Positions 50,819 through 62,689 of a DNA stretch of 64,000 nt are shown in pieces. The position numbers were made by a program, and so were the translations under genes. The stretch is from Colletes latitarsis (taxonomy: Eukaryota; Arthropoda; Insecta; Hymenoptera; Colletidae): the NCBI RefSeq assembly GCF_051014445.1, contig NC_135134.1, positions 10,569,672 through 10,633,671 of the forward strand, in the 5' to 3' direction. The notes below the pieces were generated by a model, which was given only the letters and a program-made list of their open reading frames with translations, was not told the DNA's origin and ran no database searches. Every line of letters begins with the position of its first letter. Position 1 is the first letter of the stretch.

Positions 50819-51071
50819 GTTTTCCACAAAAATATTAATCGAAACCAGGTTTAATTGACTGTTTTAGTGTGGTAGCACTTTGCTACGTGATCCAAAGCAG
50901 AAAAAACCCTCGCTCAGGTCAACATGTATGTTAATACTGCGAAAGTATGACCCTGATTTGGGCAAATCCCAGGCCTAGCCTAGACCTAACATGCGTTATC
51001 CTCAAAAATATTGATGGAAACCAGGTTTAATTGACTGTTTCAGTGTGGTACCACATTACTACGTGATCCAA

Positions 51072-52112
51072 ACCAGAAAAACCCAGGATCTGATCAACAA
51101 GTATGTGAAAAATGCGAAGGTATGAGCCTGATGATGGCAGATCCCAGACCTATCCCGGACATAACTTGCTGTTATCCTCTAAAACATTGGTCGATACCAG
51201 GTTTAGTTGACTGTTTTAGTGTGGTACCACTTTGCTACGTGATCCAAACCAGAAAAAACCCTCGCTCAGGTCAACACGTATGTTAATACTGCGAAAGTAT
51301 GACCCTGATTTGGGCAAATCCCAGGCCTAACCTAGACCTAACATGCGTTATCCTCAAAAATATTGATGGAAACCAGGTTTAATTGACTGTTTCAGTGTGG
51401 TACCACATTACTACGTGATCCAAACCAGCAAAATCCAGGGATCTGTTCAACATGTATGTTAAAACTGCGAAAGTATGGCCCTGATGAGGGCAAATCCCAG
51501 ACCTAACCTAGACCTAACATGCGATATCCACTAAAATAATAATCGAAACCAGGTTTGATGGTCTGTTTCAGTGTGGTACCACATTACTATGTGATCCAAA
51601 CCAGAAAAACCCAGGATCTGATCAACAAGTATGTGAAAAATGCGAAGGTATGAGCCTGATGATGGCAGATCCCAGACCTGTCCCAGACCTAACTTGCGTT
51701 ATCCTCTAAAATATAGATCGAAACCAGGTTTAAACGACTGTTCCAGTGTGGTACCACATTACTACGTGATCCACACCAGAAAAAAACCCAGGATCTGTTC
51801 AACAAGTATGTGAAGTATGCGAAAGTATGAGTCTGATGTGGGCAATTCCCAGGCCTAACCTAGACATAACATGCGTTATCCTCTAAAATATTGATCGAAA
51901 CCAGGTTTAATTGACTGTTTTATTGTGGTACCACTTTGCTACGTGATCCAAAGCAGAAAAAACCCTCGCTCAGGTCAACATGTATGTTAATACTGCGAAA
52001 GTATGACCCTGATTTGGGCAAATCCCAGACCTAACCTAGACCTTACATGTGTTATCCCCTAGAATATTGATCGACACCAGGTTTAATGGACTGTTTCAGT
52101 GTGGTACCACAT
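51072..52112 (+). repeat. 1.04-kb segment, right copy of 45,440-46,480
   Basis: Same monomer order and the same extra T near 51,162. It overlaps the right copy of the 14-monomer duplication, so this stretch has relatives at 45.4, 49.3, 60.3 and 62.2 kb. Confidence 0.82.
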
Positions 52113-53106
52113 TACTACGGGATCCAAACCAGCAATATCCAGGGATCTGTTCAACATGTATGTTAAATCTGCGAAAGTACGAGCCTGATGAGAGCAAATC
52201 CCAGACCTAACCTAGACCTAACATGAATTATTCTCTAAAATACTGATCGAAACCAGGTTTAATGGACTGTTTCAGTGTGGTACCACATTACAACGTGATC
52301 CACACCAGAAAAAACCCAGGATCTGTTCAACAAGTATGTGAAGTATGCGAAAGTGTGAGTCTGATGTGGGCAATTCCCAGGCCTAACCTAGACATAACAT
52401 GCGTTATCCTCTAAAATATTGATCGAAACCAGGTTTAATGGACTGTTTCAGTGTGGTACCACATTACTACGTGATCCAAACACGAAAAAGCCCAGAATCT
52501 GGCCATCAAGGGATGAGAAATATGCGAAAGTACGAGCCTGATGAGAGCAAATTCCAGACCTAACCTAGACCTAACATGAATTATTCTCTAAAATACTGAT
52601 CGGAACCAGGTTTAATGGACTGTTTCAGTGTGGTACCACATTACTACGTGATCCAATCCAGAAAAAGACCAGGATCTCTTCAACAAGTATGTGAAAAACG
52701 CGAAAGTATGAGCCTGATGAGGGCAAACCCCAGACCTATCCCGGACATAACTTGCGTTATCGTCTAAAACATTGATCGATACCAGGCTTAATTGACTGTT
52801 TTAGTGTGGTACCACTTTTCTACGTGATCCAAAGCGGAAAAAACCCTCGCTCAGGTCAACATGTATGTTAATACTGCGAAAGTATGACCCTGATTTGGGC
52901 AAATCCCAGACCTAACCTAGACCTAACATGCGTTATCCACTAAAATAATAATCGAAACCAGGTTTAATGGTCTGTCTCAGTGTGGTACCACATTACTACG
53001 TGATCCAAACCTGAAAAACCCAGGATCTGATCAACAAGTATGTGAAAAATGCGAAGGTATGAGCCTGATGATGGCAGATCCCAGACCTGTCCCAGACCTA
53101 ACTTGC
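51714..53106 (+). repeat. 14-monomer-offset duplication, right copy with a one-monomer deletion
   Basis: Counterpart of 49,250-50,818. At about 52,165-52,185 it passes from 'ATGTATGTTAAATCTGCG' to 'AAAGTACGAGCCTGATGAGAGC'. The left copy has a full extra monomer between these two types (about 49,705-49,885). The join lies in the shared GCGAAAGTA string, so monomer phase is kept. Confidence 0.83.
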
Positions 53107-53890
53107 GTTATCCTCTAAAATATTGATCGAAACCAGGTCTAATTGACTGTTTCAAAGTGGTACCACATTACTACGTGATCCAAACCAGAAAAAACCCAGC
53201 ATCCGTTCAACAAGTATATGAAGAATGCGAAAGTATGAGTCTGCTGAGGGAAAATCGCAGGCCTAACCTAGACCTATCATGCGTTGTCCTCAAAAATATA
53301 GATCGAAACCAGGTTTAAACGACTGTTTCAGTGTGGTCCCACATTACAACGTGATCCACACCAGAAAAAACCCAGGATCTGTTCAACAAGTATGTGAAGT
53401 ATGCGAAAGTGTGAGTCTGATGTGGGCAATTCCCAGGCCTAACCTAGACATAACAAGCGTTATCCTCTAAAGTATTGATCGAAACCAGGTTTAATGGACT
53501 GTTTCAGTGTGGTACCACATTACTACGTGATCCAAACACGAAAAAGCCCAGTATCTGGCCATCAAGGGATGAGAAATATGCGAAAGTACGAGCCTGATGA
53601 GAGCAAATTCCAGACCTAACCTAGACCTAACATGAATTATTCTTTAAAATATTGATCGAAACCAGGTTTAATGGACTGTTTCAGTGTGGTACCACATTAC
53701 TACGTGATCCAATCCAGAAAAAGACCAGGATCTCTTCAACAAGTATGTGAAAAACGCGAAAGTATGAGCCTGATGAGGGCAAATCCCAGACCTATCCCGG
53801 ACATAACTTGCGTTATCCTCTAAAACATTGATCGAAACCAGGTTTAATGGACTGTTTCAGTGTGGTACCACATTACTACGTGATCCACAC
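52600..53890 (+). repeat. 1.3-kb segment duplicated 2,464 bp downstream, left copy
   Basis: It aligns with 55,064-56,354 at exactly 14 monomers. Marks are TGTTTCAAAGTGG, AATCGCAGGCC and AATATAGATCG. Differences include GTCTGCTGAGG near 53,240 against GTCTGATGAGG near 55,704. Confidence 0.83.
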
Positions 53891-54589
53891 CAGAAAAAAC
53901 CCAGGATCTGTTCAACAAGTATGTGAAGTATGCGAAAGTATGAGTCTGATGTGGGCAATTCCCAGGCCTAACCTAGACATAACATGCGTTATCCTCAAAA
54001 ATATTGATGGAAACCAGGCTTAGTTGACTGTTTCAGTGTGGTACCACATTACTACGTGATCCAAACCAGAAAAAGCCCAGAATCTGGCCATCAAGTATGA
54101 GAAATATGCGAAAGTACGAGCCTGATGAGAGCAAATCACAGACCTAACCTAGACCTAACATGAATTATTCTCTAAAATACTGATCGAAACCAGGTTTAAA
54201 AGACTGTTTCAGTGTGGTACCACATTACTACGTGATCCACACCAGAAAAAACCCAGGATCTGTTCAACAAGTATGTGAAGTATGCGAAAGTATGAGTCTG
54301 ATGTGGGCAAATCCCAGGCCTAACCTAGTCCTAACATGCGTTATTCTCAAAAATATTGATGGAAACCATGTTTAATTGACTGTTTCAGTGTGGTGCCACA
54401 TTACTACGTGATCCAAACCAGCAAAATCCAGGGATCTGTTCAACGTGTATGTTAAAACTGCGAAAGTATGACCCTGATGAGGGCAAATCCCAGACCTAAC
54501 CTAGACCTAACATGCGTTATCCACTAAAATAATAATCGAAACCAGGTTTAATGGTCTGTTTCAGTGTGGTACCACATTACTATGTGATC

Positions 54590-55960
54590 CAAACCAGAAA
54601 AAGCCCTGAATCTGGCCACCAAGTATGAGAAATATGCGAAAGTACGAGCCTGATGAGAGCAAATCCCAGGCCTAACCAAGACCTAACATGCGTTATCCTC
54701 AAAAATATTGATGGAAACCAGGTTTAATTGACTGTTTCAGTGTGGTACCACATTACTACGTGATCCAAACCAGCAATATCCAGGGATCAGTTCAACATGT
54801 ATGTTAAAACTGCGAAAGTATGACCCTGATGAGGGCAAATCCCAGACCTAACCTAGACCTAACATGCGTTATCCACTAAAATAATAATCGAAACCAGGTT
54901 TAATGGTCTGTTTCAGTGTGGTACCACATTACTACGTGATCCAAACCAGAAAAAGCCCAGAATCTGGCCATCAAGTATGAGATATATGCGAATGTACGAG
55001 CCTGATGAGAGCAAATCCCAGACCTAACCTAGACCTAACATGAATTATTCTCTAAAATACTGATCGAAACCAGGTTTAATGGACTGTTTCAGTGTGGTAC
55101 CACATTACTACGTGATCCAATCCAGAAAAAGACCAGGATCTCTTCAACAAGCATGTGAAAAACGCGAAAGTATGAGCCTGATGAGGGCAAACCCCAGACC
55201 TATCCCGGACATAACTTGCGTTATCGTCTAAAACATTGATCGATACCAGGCTTAATTGACTGTTTTAGTGTGGTACCACCTTGCTACGTGATCCAAAGCA
55301 GAAAAAACCCTCGCTCAGGTCAACATGTATGTTAATACTGCGAAAGTATGACCCTGATTTGGGCAAATCCCAGACCTAACCTAGACCTAACATGCGTTAT
55401 CCACTAAAATAATATTCGAAACCAGGTTTAATGGTCTGTCTCAGTGTGGTACCACATTACTACGTGATCCAAACCTGAAAAACCCAGGATCTGATCAACA
55501 AGTATGTGAAAAATGCGAAGGTATGAGCCTGATGATGGCAGATCCCAGACCTGTCCCAGACCTAACTTGCGTTATCCTCTAAAATATTGATCGAAACCAG
55601 GTCTAATTGACTGTTTCAAAGTGGTACCACATTACTACGTGATCCAAACCAGAAAAAACCCAGCATCCGTTCAACAAGTATATGAAGAATGCGAAAGTAT
55701 GAGTCTGATGAGGGAAAATCGCAGGCCTAACCTAGACCTAACATGCGTTGTCCTCAAAAATATAGATCGAAACCAGGTTTAAACGACTGTTTCAGTGTGG
55801 TACCACATTACAACGTGATCCACACCAGAAAAAACCCAGGATCTGTTCAACAAGTATGTGAAGTATGCGAAAGTGTGAGTCTGATGTGGGCAATTCCCAG
55901 GCCTAACCTAGACATAACATGCGTTATCCTCTAAAATATTGATCGAAACCAGGTTTAATG
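54590..55960 (+). repeat. 46-monomer-offset duplication, left copy
   Basis: It aligns with 62,690-64,000 at an offset of 8,100 bp. The shared rare mark is 'TCTTCAACAAGCATGTG' at 55,141 and 63,241. The right copy is cut by the window edge, so a domain-2 higher-order unit near 8.1 kb is possible. Confidence 0.8.
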
Positions 55961-56354
55961 GACTGTTTCAGTGTGGTACCACATTACTACGTGATCCAAA
56001 CAAGAACAAGCCCAGAATCTGGCCATCAAGTATGAGAAATATGCGAAAGTACGAGCCTGATGAGAGCATATTCCAGACCTAACCTAGACCTAACATGAAT
56101 TATTCTTTAAAATATTGATCGAAAACAGGTTTAATGGACTGTTTTAGTGTGGTACCACATTACTACGTGATCCAATCCAGAAAAAGACCAGGATCTCTTC
56201 AACAAGTATGTGAAAAACGCGAAAGTATGAGCCTGATGAGGGCAAATCCCAGACCTATCCCGGACATAACTTGCGTTATCCTCTAAAACATTGATCGAAA
56301 CCAGGTTTAATTGACTGTTTCAGTGTGGTACCACATTACTACGTGATCCACACC
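55064..56354 (+). repeat. 1.3-kb segment, right copy
   Basis: Counterpart of 52,600-53,890. The part up to 55,960 is also repeated at the right edge of the window (offset 8,100 bp). Confidence 0.83.
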
Positions 56355-57569
56355 AGAAAAAGACCAGGATCTCTTCAACAAGTATGTGAAGAATGCAACA
56401 GTATGAGTCTGATGTGGGCAAATCCCAGGCCTAACCTAGTCCTAACATGCGTTATTCTCAAAAATATTGATGGAAACCATGTTTAATTGACTGTTTCAGG
56501 GTGGTGCCACATTACTACGTGATCCAAACCAGCAAAATCCAGGGATCTGTTCAACGTGTATGTTAAAACTGCGAAAGTATGACCCTGATGAGGGCAAATC
56601 CCAGACCTAACCTAGACCTAACATGAATTATTCTCTAAAATACTGATCGAAACCAGGTTTAATGGACTGTCTCAGTGTGGTACCACATTACTACGTCATT
56701 CAATCCAGAAAAAGACCAGGATCTCTTCAACAAGTATGTGAAGAATGCAACAGTATGAGTCTGATGTGGGCAAATCCCAGGCCTAACCTAGACATAACAT
56801 GCGTTATCCTCAAAAATATTGATGGAAACCAGGCTTAATTGACTGTTTCAGTGTGGTACCACATTACTACGTGATCCAAACCAGAAAAAGCCCAGAATCT
56901 GGCCATCAAGTATGAGAAATATGCGAAAGTACGTGCCTGATGAGAGCAAATCCCAGACCTAACCTAGACCTAACATGAATTATTCTCTAAAATACTGATC
57001 GAAACCAGGTTTAATGGACTGTTTCAGTGTGGTACCACATTACTACGTAATTCAATCCAGAAAAAGACCAGGATCTCTTCAACAAGTATGTGAAGAATGC
57101 AACAGTATGAGTCTGATGTGGGCAAATCCCAGGCCTAACCTAGTCCTAACATGCGTTATTCTCAAAAATATTGATGGAAACCATGTTTAATTGACTGATT
57201 CAGTGTGGTGCCACATTACTACGTGATCCAAACCAGCAAAATCCAGGGATCTGTTCAACGTGTATGTTAAAACTGCGAAAGTATGACCCTGATGAGGGCA
57301 AATCCCAGACCTAACCTAGACATAACATGCGTTGTCCCCAAAAATATTGATCGAAACCAGGTTTAATCGACTGTTTCAGTGTGGTACCACATTACTACGT
57401 GATCCAATCCAGAAAAAGCCCAGGATCTCTTCAACAAGTATGTGAAAAACGCGAAAGTATGGGCCTGATGAGAGCAAATCCCAGACGTATCCCAGACATA
57501 ACTTGCGTTATCCTATAAAATATTGATCGAAACCAGGTATAATTGACTGTTTTAGTGTGGTACCACATT
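56355..57569 (+). repeat. Dimer/tetramer run with GAATGCAACAG monomers
   Basis: The CTCTTCAACAAG mark starts at 56,371, 56,723 and 57,075, steps of 352 bp. A four-monomer relation (704 bp) links the CCTAGTCCTAAC type at about 56,436 and 57,140. One copy has GACTGATTCAG (about 57,193) and another TTTCAGGGTGG (about 56,497). Confidence 0.78.
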
Positions 57570-58979
57570 ACTACGTGATCCAATCCAGAAAAAGCCCAGC
57601 ATCTGTTAAACAAGTATGTGAAGAATGCGAAAGCATGAGTCTGATGTTGGCAAGTCCCAGGCCTAACCTAGACCTAACATGCGTTATCCTCAAAAATATT
57701 GATGGAAACCAGTTTTAATTGACTGTTTCAGTGTGGTACCACATTAGTACGTGATCCAAACCAGAAAAAACCCAGGATCTGTTCAACAAGTATGTGAAGA
57801 ATGCGAAAGTATCAGTCTTATGAGGGAAAATCCCAGGCCTGACCTAGACCTAACATGCGTTGTCCTCAAAAATATTGATCGAAACCATGTTTAATCGACT
57901 GTTTCAGTGTGGTACCACATTACTACGTGATCCAAACCAGAAAAAAACCCAGGATCTGTTCAACAAGTATGTGAAGTATGCGGAAGTATGAGTCTGATGT
58001 TGCCAAATCCCAGGCCTAACCTAGACATAGCATGCGTTATCCTCTAAAATACTGATCGAAACCAGGTTTAATTGTCTGTTTCAGTGTGGTACCACATTAC
58101 TACGTGATCCAAACCAGAAAAAGCCATGGATCTGTTCAACAAGTATGTGAAAAATGCGAAGGTATGAGCCTGATGGGGGCTGATCCCAGACCTATCCCAG
58201 ACCTAACATGCGTTGTCCTCAAAAATATTGATCGAAACCATGTTTAATCGACTGTTTCAGTGAGGTACCACATTACTACGTGATCCAATCCAGAAAAAGC
58301 CCAGCATCTGTTAAACAAGTATGTGAAGAATGCGAAAGCATGAGTCTGATGTTGGCAAGTCCCAGGCCTAACCTAGACCTAACATGCGTTATCCTCAAAA
58401 ATATTGATGGAAACCAGTTTTAATTGACTGTTTCAGTGTGGTACCACATTAGTACGTGATCCAAACCAGAAAAAACCCAGGATCTGTTCAACAAGTATGT
58501 GAAGAATGCGAAAGTATCAGTCTTATGAGGGAAAATCCCAGGCCTGACCTAGACCTAACATGCGTTGTCCTCAAAAATATTGATCGAAACCATGTTTAAT
58601 CGACTGTTTCAGTGTGGTACCACATTACTACGTGATCCAAACCAGAAAAAAACCCAGGATCTGTTCAACAAGTATGTGAAGTATGCGGAAGTATGAGTCT
58701 GATGTTGCCAAATCCCAGGCCTAACCTAGACATAGCATGCGTTATCCTCTAAAATACTGATCGAAACCAGGTTTAATTGACTGTTTCAGTGTGGTACCAC
58801 ATTACTACGTGATCGAAACCAGAAAAAACCCAGCATCTGTTAAACAAGTATGTGAAGAATGCGAAAGCATGAGTCTGATGTTGGCATGTCCCAGGCCTAA
58901 CCTAGACCTAACATGCGTTATCCTCAAAAATATTGATGGAAACCAGGTTTAATTGACCGTTTCAGTGTGGTACCACATT
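57570..58979 (+). repeat. 4-mer tandem duplication (period 705 bp)
   Basis: Two adjacent near-identical copies: CCAGCATCTGTTAAAC (57,601 and 58,306 by its ATCTG), then GTATCAGTCTTATGAGG, GTCTGATGTTGCC and GACATAGCATGCG. A partial third start follows about three monomers later, near 58,830. Confidence 0.84.
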
Positions 58980-60269
58980 ACTACGTGATCCAAACCAGCA
59001 AAATCCAGGGATATGTTCAACATGTATGCTAAAACTGCGAAAGTATGACCCTGATGAGGGCAAATCCCAGACCTTACCTAGACATAACATGTGTTATCCA
59101 CTAAAATATTAATGGAAACCAGGTTTAATTGTCTGTTTCAGTGTGGTACCACATTACTACGTGATCCAAACCAGAAGAAACCCAGCACCTGTTCGACAAG
59201 TATGTGAAGAATGTGAAAGCATGAGTCTGATGTTGGCAAGTCCCAGGCCTAACCTAGACCTAACATGCGTTATCCTCAAAAATATTGATGGAAACCGGGT
59301 TTAATTGACTGTTTCAGTGTGGTACCACATTACTACGTGATCCAAACCAGCAAAATCCAGGGATCTGCTCAACATGTATGTTAAAACTGCGAAAGAATGA
59401 CCCTGATGAGGGCAAATCCCAGACCTAACCTAGACCTAACATGCGTTATCCTCTAAAATATTAATCGAAACCAGGTTTAATGGTCTGTTTCAGTGTGGTA
59501 CCACATTACTACGTGATCCAAACCAGAAAAAACCCTGGATCTGTTCAACAAGTATGTGAAGAATTCGAAAGTATCAGTCTGATGAGGGAAAATCCCAGGC
59601 CTAACCTAGACCTAACATGCGTTGTCCTCAAAAATATTGATCGAATCCAGGTTTAATTGACTGCTTCTGTGTGGTACCACTTTACGACGTGATACAAAGC
59701 AGAAAAAACCAACGATCAAGTCAGCATGTATGTTAAAGCTGCGAAAGTATGACCCTGATGAGGGCAAATCCCAGACCTAACCTAGACCTAACATGTGTAA
59801 TCCACTAAAATATTATTCGAAACCAGGTTCAATTGACCGTTTCAGTGTGGTACCACATTACTACGTGATCGAAACCAGAAAAAAACCCAGGATCTGTTCA
59901 ACAAGTATGTGAAGTATGCGAAAGTATGAGCCTGATGTGGGCAAATCCCAGGCCTAACCTAGACATAGCATGCGTTATCGTCTAAAATATTGATCGAAAC
60001 CAGGTTTGATGGAGTGTTTCAGTGTGGTACGACATTACTACGTGTTCCAAACCAGAAAAAACCCAGCACCTGTTCAACAAGTATGTGAAGAATGCGAAAG
60101 CATGAGTCTGATGTTGGCAAGTCCCAGGCCTAACCTTGACCTAACATGCGTTATCCTCAAAAATATTGATGGAAACCAGGTTTAATTGACTGTTTCAGTG
60201 TGGTACCACATTACTACGTGATCCAAACCAGCAAAATCCAGGGATCTGTTCAACATGTATGTTAAAACT
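58980..60269 (+). repeat. Domain-2 monomers with a 5-monomer echo
   Basis: The CCAGCACCTGTTC type occurs near 59,185 and 60,066, about 5 monomers apart, each followed by GTCTGATGTTGGCAAGTCC and an AGCAAAATCCAGGG monomer. The aberrant CTCGCTCAGG-class relative lies at about 59,640-59,815. Confidence 0.75.
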
Positions 60270-61490
60270 GCGAAAGAATGACCCTGATGATGGCAGATCC
60301 CAGACCTGTCCCAGACCTAACTTGCGTTATCCTCTAAAATATAGATCGAAACCAGGTTTAAACGACTGTTCCAGTGTGGTACCACATTACTACGTGATCC
60401 ACACCAGAAAAAAACCCAGGATCTGTTCAACAAGTATGTGAAGTATGCGAAAGTATGAGTCTGATGTGGGCAATTCCCAGGCCTAATCTAGACATAACAT
60501 GCGTTATCCTCTAAAATATTGATCGAAACCAGGTTTAATTGACTGTTTTATTGTGGTACCACTTTGCTACGTGATCCAAAGCAGAAAAAACCCTCGCTCA
60601 GGTCAACATGTATGTTAATACTGCGAAAGTATGACCCTGATTTGGGCAAATCCCAGACCTAACCTAGACCTTACATGTGTTATCCCCTAGAATATTGATC
60701 GACACCAGGTTTAATGGACTGTTTCAGTGTGGTACCACATTACTACGTGATCCAAACCAGCAATATCCAGGGATCTGTTCAACATGTATGTTAAAACAGC
60801 GAAAGTATGACCCTGATGAGGGCAAATCCCAGACCTAACCTAGACCTAACATGCGTTATCCACTAAAATAATAATCGAAACCAGGTTTAATGGTCTGTTT
60901 CAGTGTGGTACCACATTACTACGTGATCCAAACCAGAAAAAGCCCAGAATCTGGCCATCAAGTATGAGATATATGCGAAAGTACGAGCCTGATGAGAGCA
61001 AATCCCAGACCTAACCTAGACCTAACATGAATTATTCTCTAAAATACTGATCGAAACCAGGTTTAATGGACTGTTTCAGTGTGGTACCACATTACAACGT
61101 GATCCACACCAGAAAAAACCCAGGATCTGTTCAACAAGTATGTGAAGTATGCGAAAGTGTGAGTCTGATGTGGGCAATTCCCAGGCCTAACCTAGACATA
61201 ACATGCGTTATCCTCTAAAATATTGATCGAAACCAGGTTTAATGGACTGTTTCAGTGTGGTACCACATTACTACGTGATCCAAACACGTAAAAGCCCAGA
61301 ATCTGGCCATCAAGGGATGAGAAATATGCGAAAGTACGAGCCTGATGAGAGCAAATTCCAGACCTAACCTAGACCTAACATGAATTATTCTCTAAAATAC
61401 TGATCGAAACCAGGTTTAATGGACTGTTTCAGTGTGGTGCCACATTACTACGTGATCCAATCCAGAAAAAGACCAGGATCTCTTCAACAA
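60270..61490 (+). repeat. Relative of 49.2-50.4 kb and 51.6-52.1 kb
   Basis: 60,345-61,490 follows the order at 49,254-50,400 at offsets of 11,091-11,093 bp (63 monomers). It keeps the monomer deleted at 52,17x, so it shares the undeleted arrangement. Past 61,480 it follows the type at 57,440 (GTATGGGCCTGATGAGAGC). Confidence 0.78.
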
Positions 61491-62689
61491 GTATGTGAAA
61501 AACGCGAAAGTATGGGCCTGATGAGAGCAAATCCCCGACGTATCCCAGACATAACTTGCGTTATCCTATAAAATATTGATCGAAACCAGGTATAATTGAC
61601 TGTTTTAGTGTGGTACCACTTTGCTACGTGATCCAAAGCAGAGAAAAACCCTTGCTCAGGTCAACATGTATGTTAATACTGCGAAAGTATGACCCTGATG
61701 AGGGCAAATCCCAGACCTAACCTAGACCTAACATGTGTAATCCACTAAAATATTAATCGAAACCAGGTTTAATTAACTGTTTCAGTGTGGTACCACATTA
61801 CTATGTGATCCAAAGCAGAAAAGCCCGGGATCTGTTCAACAAGTATGTGAAGAATGCAACAGTATGAGTCTGATGTGGGCAAATCCCAGGCCTAACCTAG
61901 ACCTAACATGCGTTATTTTCAAAAATATTGATGGAAACCAGGTTTAATTGACTGTTTCAGTGTGGTGCCACATTACTACGTGATACAGACCAGCAAAATC
62001 CAGGGATCTGCTCAACGTGTATGTTAAAACTGCGAAAGTATGACCCTGATGAGGGCAAATCCCAGACCTAACCTAGACCTAACATGCGTTATCCACTAAA
62101 ATAATAATCGAAACCAGGTTTAATGGTCTGTTTCAGTGTGGTACCACATTACTATGTGATCCAAACCAGAAAAACCCAGGATCTGATCAACAAGTATGTG
62201 AAAAATGCGAAGGTATGAGCCTGATGATGGCAGATCCCAGACCTGTCCCAGACCTAACTTGCGTTATCCTCTAAAATATAGATCGAAACCAGGTTTAAAC
62301 GACTGTTCCAGTGTGGTACCACATTACTACGTGATCCACACCAGAAAAAAACCCAGGATCTGTTCAACAAGTATGTGAAGTATGCGAAAGTATGAGTCTG
62401 ATGTGGGCAATTCCCAGGCCTAACCTAGACATAACATGCGTTATCCTCTAAAATATTGATCGAAACCAGGTTTAGTTGACTGTTTTATTGTGGTACCACT
62501 TTGCTACGTGATCCAAAGCAGAAAAAACCCTCGCTCAGGTCAACATGTATGTTAATACTGCGAAAGTATGACCCTGATTTGGGCAAATCCCAGACCTAAC
62601 CTAGACCTTACATGTGTTATCCCCTAGAATATTGATCGACACCAGGTTTAATGGACTGTTTCAGTGTGGTACCACATTACTACGTGAAC
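61491..62689 (+). repeat. Domain-2 monomers linking two duplicated segments
   Basis: About 7 monomers. The part 62,150-62,670 follows 45,950-46,470 and 51,580-52,100 (CTGATCAACAAG, AATATAGATCG, CTGTTTTATT, CCCCTAGAATATTG). No other element is seen. Confidence 0.75.
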
